DNA of 64,000 bases from QHVT01 sp036389275 (GTDB lineage Bacteria > Acidobacteriota > Thermoanaerobaculia > Gp7-AA8). The translations under genes were made by a program, and so were the position numbers. Where the stretch lies: the NCBI GenBank assembly GCA_036389275.1, contig DASVQE010000104.1, forward strand, positions 1 through 64,000, read 5' to 3'. Below, piece by piece: positions 33,305-40,044 of this stretch. Position 1 is the stretch's first letter. Every line of letters starts with the position of its first letter. The notes beneath the pieces are model-generated. The model was not told the origin of the DNA, ran no database searches, and saw only the letters and a list, made by a program, of their open reading frames with translations.

Positions 33305-33643
33305 CACGCGGACGAGCGGCGCGGACTCGCCGCGGCGGATGCGCTCGACGGCGTCGCGCACGTCGTCGCGTAGCGCGCCCAAGTCGAGGCCGAAGGCGTT
33401 CGTCACCTCGCCCATGGCCCGCACTCCTTCTTCCAGCCGCTCGACGGCTGCTCGGCGCTGGCCGCGCGCGACGTGATGCAAGCCGGTGCTGATCTGCAGC
33501 AGCACTCGCACGAGCGGGACCTCGTCGCGCACCGCTTCGAAGTAGAGCTCCTCGAACGCGTCGCTGGCCTCGAGCGCGTCGCCGGCCGCCAGCAGTTCCA
33601 GCGCCGCGGTGAAACGTGGATCATCTTCGAGAGGCGGCGGCAC
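33287..33643 (-). CDS. DUF309 family protein
   Basis: This 118-residue helical protein matches DUF309: DDPRFTAALELLAAGDALEA, then FEELYFEAVRDEVPLVRVLL and the motif ISTGLHHVARGQRRAAVERL. The usual family pattern has an E.WE..W in the first helix pair, here reduced to DAFEELYFE. The function of the family is unknown. GTG at 33643 is chosen because the conserved part begins right after it and the divergent acyltransferase starts at 33671. Confidence 0.82.
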   Translation of the reverse strand: MPPPLEDDPRFTAALELLAAGDALEASDAFEELYFEAVRDEVPLVRVLLQISTGLHHVARGQRRAAVERLEEGVRAMGEVTNAFGLDLGALRDDVRDAVERIRRGESAPLVRVLRAPR

Positions 33644-33670
33644 GCGCTCCGATTGTAGACTCTGCCTTCC

Positions 33671-34552
33671 GTGCTGCGCGGCCTCTCCATCACCCTGATG
33701 CTGCTCGTCAATCTGCTGCTCTGGGGCACTCCGGTGCTCCTCGGCGGAGTAGTCAAGTTCTTTACCTTCGGTCCGATCCGCCGGAAGGTAATCGTCTTCC
33801 TCACCTCCCTCGGTGACCGCTGGGCGGCCGGCAACGACCGCATCTTCGACTCGATGCTCTCGACCCGCTGGGAGATCGCAGGCGTCGACGGCCTGCGCCG
33901 CGACGGCCGATACCTGATCGTCAGCAATCATGTGTCGTGGGTGGATATCTTCGCGGTCTTCCGCGCCTTCCACGGCCGCACGCCGTTCATCCGCTTCTTT
34001 CTCAAGCAGGAGCTGATCTGGTTCCCGATCGTCGGGCAGGCCTGCTGGGCGCTCGACTTCCCGTTCATGCGCCGCTACACGCCGGAGTATCTCGAGCGGC
34101 ATCCGGAAAAACGCGGCACGGATCTGGAGACCACGCGCATCGCCTGCCGCCGCTACCGCAAGATCCCGGTGACGATCCTCAATTACGTCGAAGGAACGCG
34201 CTTCAGCCGCGACAAACATGAGGACCAGCAGTCGCCCTATCGCTATCTCCTGCGCCCGCGGCCCGGCGGCGTGAGCTTCGTCCTCGCCTCCCTCGGCGAA
34301 CAGCTCGACGGCGTGATCGACGTGACGATCGTCTACCCGAAGCACGACGTGACCATGTGGTCGTTCGTCACGAACCGCGTCCCGCGGATCGTCGTCGACG
34401 CCCGCCTCCTCGACGTCCCGCCCGAATTCTTCTCACCGGCGATCACGGAAGCGGGCCAGGCGCGCGAACGGTTCAAGGTGTGGCTGGAGGAGGTGTGGCG
34501 CGAGAAAGACGCGAGGATCGCAAGGATGCTCGAGCCCCCTACTTTTTCTTGA
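33671..34552 (+). CDS. PlsC-like acyltransferase
   Basis: This 293-residue protein is a membrane-bound 1-acylglycerol-3-phosphate acyltransferase-like enzyme of the YihG type. It has an N-terminal membrane segment (ITLMLLVNLLLWGTPVLLGG), the catalytic NHVSWVD motif (NHxxxxD), FFLKQELIWFPIVGQACWAL and the phosphate-binding YVEGTRFS. These motifs sit at the usual spacing. It acylates lysophosphatidic acid or a related lipid at the inner membrane. The start is GTG 33671. It overlaps the convergent gene by 14 bases. Confidence 0.9.
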   Translation: MLRGLSITLMLLVNLLLWGTPVLLGGVVKFFTFGPIRRKVIVFLTSLGDRWAAGNDRIFDSMLSTRWEIAGVDGLRRDGRYLIVSNHVSWVDIFAVFRAFHGRTPFIRFFLKQELIWFPIVGQACWALDFPFMRRYTPEYLERHPEKRGTDLETTRIACRRYRKIPVTILNYVEGTRFSRDKHEDQQSPYRYLLRPRPGGVSFVLASLGEQLDGVIDVTIVYPKHDVTMWSFVTNRVPRIVVDARLLDVPPEFFSPAITEAGQARERFKVWLEEVWREKDARIARMLEPPTFS

Positions 34553-35498
34553 ACCCGACCGGCACGGCGACGTCGCCGCCGCTCGTTGACGCCGACAGCA
34601 CCTCGGTCGTCGAGTCGAAGAGTTTGGAGTGGCCGGGGGCGGCGGCGGGTTCGCCTTTGCTTTCCTGGCGGCGCTTCATGGCGCGGCCGATCAGGCCGCC
34701 GACGATGCCGCCGCCGGAGGAGTCGTCGGAGGAGGCCTGCTGGCCGGGGGCGGCCACGCTCTCGAAGGTGAGAGTCGTGCGGATCGGATCGCCCTCGAAT
34801 GACGAGCGCTTCGCGGCGAAGGCTTTCATCGCTTTGGCGAAGGTCGGGGTGGTGGCCATGAGCACGGCCATCTGCTGCATCTCGGCGGTGGCGTCGCCGT
34901 AGAGCTGCTTGAAGTATTTCTGGTTGAACGCGTTCAGCTCGCGCATGGCCGCCACTTTGGGGCCCATCCAGAGATCGGCGCGGAGGATGGCGCCGCCCGA
35001 TTTCTCGATGGTCTTCCCTTTCTCGTGCACGGTGGCGGTGACGAGCACCTGCTTGGTGTCGTAGCCGTTGATCGTTTCCTTCTTGCCGGTGTCGCGCACG
35101 TCGAAGTCGACCTCGTACTCCGGTCCTTCGTTCTTCTTCGACGAGGCCTTATCGTCGTCGCGCTCCGCCTCGGCGCGCTTGCGGGCGTCTTCCATCTGCT
35201 TGCGCAGCTCGTCGAAGGTCACGACGCGATAGGTCTTCGAGTCGTAGTCGAGCTGGTAGATCTTCTCTTCGCCGAGGTCGACCAGCTCGCCGGACGAGCC
35301 ATTGACGGTCAGGCGGCGGGAACCTTTGACCGAGGTCGTGCTGGTGATGCCTTCGCGCGCGGCGCGGCCGCCGAACACATTCACGATACCGCCGACGACG
35401 CCGCCGAAATGCACGGTGGTGTGCTGCTTGACCTGCCCGTCGGCAAGGCAGATCGAGGCGGTGAAGAGAGCGAGCACGGCTGCTGAGGTCCGGATCAT
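34539..35498 (-). CDS. Secreted hypothetical protein with Gly-rich hinge
   Basis: This 319-residue protein has a signal peptide (IRTSAAVLALFTASICLADG) and a mature part beginning KQHTTVHFGGVVGGIVNVFG. Further parts are a charged helical linker (MEDARKRAEAERDDDKASSK), a beta-rich middle (EYEVDFDVRDTGKKETINGY) and a Gly-rich stretch SSGGGIVGGLIGRAMKRR. The central region resembles DUF4412-like or LolA-like outer-membrane-facing proteins that read out reporter states, but I cannot assign it. It is divergent from the small gene at 35556. Confidence 0.75.
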   Translation of the reverse strand: MIRTSAAVLALFTASICLADGQVKQHTTVHFGGVVGGIVNVFGGRAAREGITSTTSVKGSRRLTVNGSSGELVDLGEEKIYQLDYDSKTYRVVTFDELRKQMEDARKRAEAERDDDKASSKKNEGPEYEVDFDVRDTGKKETINGYDTKQVLVTATVHEKGKTIEKSGGAILRADLWMGPKVAAMRELNAFNQKYFKQLYGDATAEMQQMAVLMATTPTFAKAMKAFAAKRSSFEGDPIRTTLTFESVAAPGQQASSDDSSGGGIVGGLIGRAMKRRQESKGEPAAAPGHSKLFDSTTEVLSASTSGGDVAVPVGFKKK

Positions 35499-35520
35499 GC
35501 GCTGATTGTAGCGCAGCACC

Positions 35521-35556
35521 TTGACGGTACGTTGGTACATACGTACCATGATCCCA
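35521..35556 (+). promoter_or_regulatory. Promoter and operator of small regulator gene (probably leaderless)
   Basis: TTGACG (35521-35526), a 17-base spacer and TACCAT (35544-35549) fit a sigma-70-type promoter whose start would fall on the ATG at 35556. The inverted repeat GGTACGT (35526-35532)/ACGTACC (35541-35547) lies exactly in the spacer and overlaps both boxes, so a repressor bound here would block polymerase. The protein encoded next may be that repressor. Confidence 0.6.
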
Positions 35557-35825
35557 TGGTAGAAACGATCACCGTCGAGCGCGTGCAGACCGGCGTCCGG
35601 ATGGAAAAGCGGCTGGTGAAGGTGCTCAAGGGGCTGGCCGAGTATCACGACATGAGTTTGGGCGACCTGCTCGAAGGCATCGTTCTGCACGCCTTCGAGG
35701 GAAAAGCGCCGTTCGGGCGGGAGTCGATGCAGAAGATCGGCGAGCTGAAGAAGATCTACGGCCTCGACCTCGACTCGGGCGCCAGCCACCGCCTCACCGA
35801 AGCGAGGAAACGTGGACGACCGTGA
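35556..35825 (+). CDS. Small protein, possible ribbon-helix-helix regulator
   Basis: This 89-residue protein begins METITVERV-like (MVETITVERVQTGVRMEKRL) and has a strand-helix-helix pattern: a beta-like start, LVKVLKGLAEYHDMSLGDLL and EGIVLHAFEGKAPF. This resembles ribbon-helix-helix DNA-binding proteins, though the match is weak. An inverted repeat in its own promoter fits autoregulation. A TTG at 35532 in frame would fall inside the operator and is rejected. It overlaps the next gene by 14 bases. Confidence 0.7.
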   Translation: MVETITVERVQTGVRMEKRLVKVLKGLAEYHDMSLGDLLEGIVLHAFEGKAPFGRESMQKIGELKKIYGLDLDSGASHRLTEARKRGRP

Positions 35826-36195
35826 GTTCCTGGCGGCGTTCGAGGAGACCACCCTCGAGCCGTTCCACCACCGCGACCACGTGCGGGTGGCGTGGCTCTA
35901 TCTGGCCGAGGCGCCGCTGCTCGAGGCGCTGAACCGCTTTGCGACGAATTTGCGGCGCTACGCGGCGGCGCGCGGCGCCGACCGCCTCTACCACGAGACC
36001 ATCACCTGGGCGTTCCTCTTCCTGATCCACGAGCGGACGCAGCGCGCGCCGCGGACCACCTTCGACGACTTTGCCGTCGCGAACGCCGACCTCTTCGATT
36101 GGAGCCCGTCGCTGCTCGACCGTTACTACCGCGCGGAGACGCTCGCCTCCGAGCTGGCGCGCAACGCGTTCGTGATGCCGGATCTCCGTTGTTAG
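35812..36195 (+). CDS. Hypothetical protein
   Basis: This 127-residue soluble protein starts at GTG 35812 inside the previous gene. It is largely helical and begins DDREFLAAFEETTLEPFHHR, with a His-rich FHHRDHVRVAW motif, later ETITWAFLFLIHERTQR and SLLDRYYRAETLASELAR. The pattern occurs in a small uncharacterised bacterial family; no catalytic motif is certain. The overlap with the putative regulator indicates co-expression. Confidence 0.7.
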   Translation: MDDREFLAAFEETTLEPFHHRDHVRVAWLYLAEAPLLEALNRFATNLRRYAAARGADRLYHETITWAFLFLIHERTQRAPRTTFDDFAVANADLFDWSPSLLDRYYRAETLASELARNAFVMPDLRC

Positions 36196-36206
36196 TTCGC
36201 ACTTCA

Positions 36207-36599
36207 ATGGTCGGGAAGCTTTTGCTCCTCTTCGCGACGTGCCTCGTCGGCGCGACGATCGCCGCCATCGCAGTCCTGGTACTCGCCGCCGGTGGTCATG
36301 GCTGGAACGCCTCTCTCGTTTCCGCGGCGATGATCGTCATCGGTCCGGCCGGAACTGCGGCTTGGCTCTTGAGGCATTCGCGATCGGGACGGTCGCTGGC
36401 AGCCATCAGCGTGGCGGCGTCGGCGGTCGTCGGTCTCGCCACGATCGTCCTCACTTCCCGCGAGGGTTGGAGCTATGTCGCGGAGGCGTGGCAGCACGTT
36501 CCAGGTTTTCTGCTCGTCTGGGCCGTGGCATTCGGGTCCCTTCAAATCCTTCCATTGGCCGCGCTCTTCCATCGGTCCGACTCCGCCACCACCCCCTGA
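36207..36599 (+). CDS. Small integral membrane protein
   Basis: This 130-residue protein has four predicted membrane helices (LLLLFATCLVGATIAAIAVL, SLVSAAMIVIGPAGTAAWLL, LAAISVAASAVVGLATIVL, HVPGFLLVWAVAFGSLQILP). The ATG at 36207 is 11 bases after the previous stop. No family is recognised. GC content looks slightly lower than that of its neighbours. Confidence 0.6.
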   Translation: MVGKLLLLFATCLVGATIAAIAVLVLAAGGHGWNASLVSAAMIVIGPAGTAAWLLRHSRSGRSLAAISVAASAVVGLATIVLTSREGWSYVAEAWQHVPGFLLVWAVAFGSLQILPLAALFHRSDSATTP

Positions 36600-36610
36600 A
36601 TCCGCCAAGT

Positions 36611-36650
36611 ACGAAGTTTTTCGTTGACCATACGAAACCTTTCGTATAGT
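36611..36650 (+). promoter_or_regulatory. Operator and promoter of second blaI-type gene
   Basis: The perfect palindrome ATACGAAA-CC-TTTCGTAT lies at 36630-36647, and a second shorter one, ACGAA-N4-TTCGT, lies at 36611-36624. TTGACC (36624-36629) and TATAGT (36645-36650) flank the main palindrome as likely -35 and -10 boxes, though the 15-base spacer is short. The repressor at 36681 probably binds here. The site differs from the TGCTAAT operator of the first module. Confidence 0.72.
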
Positions 36651-36680
36651 CTGGCGTACATATCGACGGAGGCGCATCGA

Positions 36681-37067
36681 ATGAACGTCACACTACCCCG
36701 ACCCACCGATGCGGAGCTCGCCATCTTGCGCGTGCTCTGGGAGAGCGGACCGAGCACGGTTCGCGAAGTGCACGAGGCGCTCAGCGCCACGCACGACACC
36801 GGCTACACCACCGTCCTCAAACTCCTGCAGATCATGACCGAGAAAGGGCTCGTCGACCGCGACGAGTCGCAGCGCGCGCACGTCTACTCGTCGCGTCTGG
36901 GCGAGCAGCGCACGCAGCGCCAGCTCCTCGGCGACCTGATCGACCGCGCCTTCGGCGGCTCGCCGGCGAAGCTGGTCATGCAGGCCCTGCACGGAACGAA
37001 AGCGAGCGCGGAGGAGCTGACCGCCATCCGCCGCATGCTCGACCAGCTCGAAGGAGACTCGAAATGA
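36681..37067 (+). CDS. BlaI/MecI-family transcriptional repressor (second)
   Basis: This 128-residue winged-helix repressor has the family blocks PRPTDAELAILRVLWESGPS, STVREVHEALS, HDTGYTTVLKLLQIMTEKGL and RAHVYSSRLGEQRTQRQLL. The C-terminal part (LIDRAFGGSPAKLVMQAL) resembles the usual dimerisation and cleavage region. ATG at 36681 follows GGAGG at a proper spacing. An upstream ATG at 36624 falls in the operator and is rejected. It is coupled to the M56 gene by ATGA. Confidence 0.94.
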   Translation: MNVTLPRPTDAELAILRVLWESGPSTVREVHEALSATHDTGYTTVLKLLQIMTEKGLVDRDESQRAHVYSSRLGEQRTQRQLLGDLIDRAFGGSPAKLVMQALHGTKASAEELTAIRRMLDQLEGDSK

Positions 37068-38971
37068 ACGCGATGGAGCTGCTCACCGGACCGCTCGCCC
37101 AAGCCATCGGCTGGGCTCTTCTGCATCTGTTGTGGGAGGCGACCATCGTCGCGGTGATCCTCGGCGCGGCGCTGATGCTGCTCTCGAAGCAGAGCGCCGG
37201 CGCGCGTTACGCCGCCTGCTGCGCGGCGCTGGCGATCGTCTTCGCGATGTTCGTGGCCACGGCGATCCGCGCGTACGACCCGGCCGTGGCGCCGGTGGTG
37301 ACGCGCGCGACGCTGCTGTCGACGGTCGCGCATAGCGACGCGCCGGTGGTGCAGGCCATCGCCAAAGCGCCGACCTGGCGCGAGCGCGCCATGGTCTTCG
37401 TCGCATCGGCGCACCGCTCGCTGCCGCTCATCGTCGGCCTCTGGCTGGCCGGCGTGGCATTCTTCTCGGCGCGCCTGCTCGTGAGCTGGACGCGCGCCCG
37501 CAGACTGCTTCGCCGCGGAGCGCATGAGGCGCGCGCGGAATGGCTCGGCGCCGCCGCACGCATCTCGCAGGCGCTCGGCCTCCGCCGCGCGGTACGCCTC
37601 CTCGAATCGGCTGCGGTCGAAGTGCCGTCGGTGATCGGCTCGCTGCGTCCGGTGATCCTGCTGCCGGCGAGCACGCTCACCGGCCTGACTCCCGATCAGA
37701 TCGAGATGGTGCTCGCGCACGAGCTCGCGCACATCCGCCGTCACGACTTTCTGGTGAACCTGCTGCAGGCATTCGTCGAGACGTTGATGTTTTATCACCC
37801 GGCAGTCTGGTGGATGTCGCAGCGTGCGCGCGTCGAGCGCGAAAACTGCTGCGATGACCTGGCCGTGGCGGTCTGCGGCAATCCGCTGCAGTACGCACGC
37901 GCTCTCACCCGCCTCGAAGAGCTGCGCGCCGACGCGCCGGTGATGGTGGTGGCGGCGAACGGCGGCTCGCTGTTCGAGCGCATCCGCCGCATCGCCACGC
38001 GGCGCTCGGAGCTGACCAGCACGACGCCGCGCTGGGCCGCTGCCGTGACGCTGCTCGCGCTGCTCGCGGCTGGCGCCGCCGTGCCGACGCTGCCCGCGCT
38101 CGCGCAGCGCGAGAAGGCCGCGAAGAAGAGCGAGCCGCGCAAGTCCGAGTCGAAAGAATCTCGCGCCGCCGCCGACGCGAAGGTGGACGTGATCGCACCG
38201 TCCGCCGCGCGCGCCGCCGCCGATGCCGACGCGCGACGCAGCAGCGATGTCGACGTCGACGTGAATGAAGACATCGACCTCGATCTCGACAACGATTACG
38301 AGTACGAGTACGAAGCGCCGGAGCCGCCGGAGCCGCCCGACGCGCCGGAGCCCGCGGTCGCGCCGCGCGTGCGGGTCTTTGCGCCGGACGCACCCGTGCC
38401 GCCGGGCGAGCCGAGCGCACCGCGTTTCGCACCTGCGGCGCCGCCCGCTCCGATGGCGCTGGCGATGATGGACGACGACGAGCGTGAGCGCGGCGAGCGT
38501 CACCGTTCGCGCTCGCGGAAGTTCGGCGAAGACGGCAAGCTGACGATCGACGAGCTGATCCAACTGCGCGCCGTCGGCGTCACGCCGGAGTACATCACCG
38601 AGATGCGCGGCCTCTTCCCGAACGTGCCGCTCGGCGACGTCGTCAGCGCGCGCGCTCTCGGCGTGACCTCCGAGTACGTCCGCAACATGCGTGCGGCCGG
38701 CCTGCAGGTCGACGACCTCGACGACGCGCGCGATCTCGCCGCGGTGGGCGTGCAGTCGGAGTGGCTCCGCGAGATGCGCGAGGCGGGCGTGAAGATCACG
38801 AGCACGCGCGACGCGAAGCAGATGCGCGCCGTGGGCGTGAATCCGCGCTTCGTCAAGCAGCTCGCCGAAGCCGGCTACTCCGATCTCTCGCCGCGCGAGC
38901 TCACCCGGCTGGCCGCACTCGGAATCAACGGCGATTTCATCCGGGAAATGTCGAAGTACCGCGACCACTAA
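37064..38971 (+). CDS. M56 (BlaR1-type) membrane metalloprotease with C-terminal helical repeats
   Basis: This 635-residue protein has four membrane segments in the first 330 residues (LLHLLWEATIVAVILGAALM and others) and the zinc motif AHELAHIRRHDF at about residue 219, with YHPAVWWMSQRARVERENCC. A long low-complexity linker follows (residues about 345-480, rich in Asp, Glu and Pro: EAPEPPEPPDAPEPA). The C-terminus has about five repeats of roughly 27 residues with the pattern AVGVTPEYITEMR, LGVTSEYVRNMR, VGVQSEWLREMR, VGVNPRFVKQLA, LGINGDFIREMS. The next gene has the same repeats. It should cleave or release the coupled BlaI-type repressor on an envelope signal; the repeats are the candidate sensor. 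Confidence 0.88.
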   Translation: MNAMELLTGPLAQAIGWALLHLLWEATIVAVILGAALMLLSKQSAGARYAACCAALAIVFAMFVATAIRAYDPAVAPVVTRATLLSTVAHSDAPVVQAIAKAPTWRERAMVFVASAHRSLPLIVGLWLAGVAFFSARLLVSWTRARRLLRRGAHEARAEWLGAAARISQALGLRRAVRLLESAAVEVPSVIGSLRPVILLPASTLTGLTPDQIEMVLAHELAHIRRHDFLVNLLQAFVETLMFYHPAVWWMSQRARVERENCCDDLAVAVCGNPLQYARALTRLEELRADAPVMVVAANGGSLFERIRRIATRRSELTSTTPRWAAAVTLLALLAAGAAVPTLPALAQREKAAKKSEPRKSESKESRAAADAKVDVIAPSAARAAADADARRSSDVDVDVNEDIDLDLDNDYEYEYEAPEPPEPPDAPEPAVAPRVRVFAPDAPVPPGEPSAPRFAPAAPPAPMALAMMDDDERERGERHRSRSRKFGEDGKLTIDELIQLRAVGVTPEYITEMRGLFPNVPLGDVVSARALGVTSEYVRNMRAAGLQVDDLDDARDLAAVGVQSEWLREMREAGVKITSTRDAKQMRAVGVNPRFVKQLAEAGYSDLSPRELTRLAALGINGDFIREMSKYRDH

Positions 38972-39002
38972 TCACGCAGTACCGCTGAAAAAGGAGAAAC
39001 CG

Positions 39003-39998
39003 ATGAAGCGCATTCTGACGCTCACGCTGGTCGTGTCTCTGGCTGCTGCCTCGAGCGCATTCGCCACGATCGAAGGTGCCTGGACGGCCACGCCGTCGAA
39101 GAAAGACTCCAGCCGCATCCAGCTCAACATCACCATGGAGCCGAACTCGAACAATGGCATGTCGATGCCTCTGTCGGCCTTCACCGGCCTGACCAGCGCG
39201 CAGGTGTACGGCAGCGCGCCGGGCGCCGTGCAGTTCCAGTTGCGGCGCGAGGCCGGCACGGCCACGTTCGACGGCTCGTTCCGCAACGGCTACGGCGCCG
39301 GCCAGCTCACGTTCACCGGCAACTCGCAATACGAACAGGCCATCCGCTCCCTCGGCATCGACTTCGATCTCGAGCGCCACGGCCGCACGCGCAATCCGGA
39401 GCGGATGCTCTTCGAGCTCGCGCTCTTCGACGTCTCCACCGACTACATCCGCACGATGAAGGCGCTCGGCTTCAACGAGACGCTCAACAAGTACCTGGAG
39501 ATGCGCATCTTCGACATCACTCCGGAGTACGTGCACGAGATGGAGTCGCTCGGCTTCGGTAAGGCCACGGCGCGCGAGCTGATCGACTCGCGCATTCACC
39601 GCGTCACGCCGGAGTTCGTCCGCTCGATGCGCGCGGCCGGCTTCAATCTCACGCTGCGCCAATATCAGGAAGCGGGCATCCACGGCATGGACGTGGAGTT
39701 CGCGAACGAGATGCGCAAGTACGGCTACAACCGGCTCGACTTCAACGACCTGGTGGCCTTCCGCATCCACGGCGTCACGCCGAAGTTCATCGAGGAGCTG
39801 CGCACCCTCGGCTACACGAACGTCGACGCCGATGATCTCGTGGCCATGCGCATCCACGGCGTCACGCCCGACTTCATCCGCCGCGTGAACAACGCCGGCT
39901 ACAAGAACGTGCCGGTGAGCAAGCTCGTGGAGATGCGCATCTTCAACGTCGATCCCGACATGCTGCGCAAGCTCGACGACGCGCAGCGCTCGCACTGA
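39003..39998 (+). CDS. Secreted protein with helical repeats shared with the M56 sensor
   Basis: This 331-residue protein has a signal peptide (MKRILTLTLVVSLAAASSAFA), an N-terminal beta-rich domain (about residues 22-115, WTATPSKKDSSRIQLNITM) and then about seven repeats of 26-28 residues (FDVSTDYIRTMKALGF, FDITPEYVHEMESLGF, HRVTPEFVRSMRAAGF, HGVTPKFIEELRTLGY, HGVTPDFIRRVNNAGY). Each repeat ends in a helix such as LVAMRI. The repeats match those at the end of the upstream M56 protein. GGAG precedes the ATG 31 bases after the M56 stop, so the two are probably co-transcribed. It may bind the M56 repeats in the periplasm; this is inference. Confidence 0.82.
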   Translation: MKRILTLTLVVSLAAASSAFATIEGAWTATPSKKDSSRIQLNITMEPNSNNGMSMPLSAFTGLTSAQVYGSAPGAVQFQLRREAGTATFDGSFRNGYGAGQLTFTGNSQYEQAIRSLGIDFDLERHGRTRNPERMLFELALFDVSTDYIRTMKALGFNETLNKYLEMRIFDITPEYVHEMESLGFGKATARELIDSRIHRVTPEFVRSMRAAGFNLTLRQYQEAGIHGMDVEFANEMRKYGYNRLDFNDLVAFRIHGVTPKFIEELRTLGYTNVDADDLVAMRIHGVTPDFIRRVNNAGYKNVPVSKLVEMRIFNVDPDMLRKLDDAQRSH

Positions 39999-40004
39999 GA
40001 ACGC

Positions 40005-40039
40005 AGGTTCCTCGGGACCGTTCGGACCCGAGGAACCTT
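40005..40039. terminator. Bidirectional terminator, GGTTCCTCGGG hairpin
   Basis: AGGTTCCTCGGG (40005-40016) pairs with CCCGAGGAACCT (about 40027-40038), followed by TTT. It lies in the 46 bases between two convergent stop codons and so can end both transcripts. The arm is the same GTTCCTCGG unit as at 5589 and 61641. Confidence 0.85.
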
Positions 40040-40044
40040 TCGCT

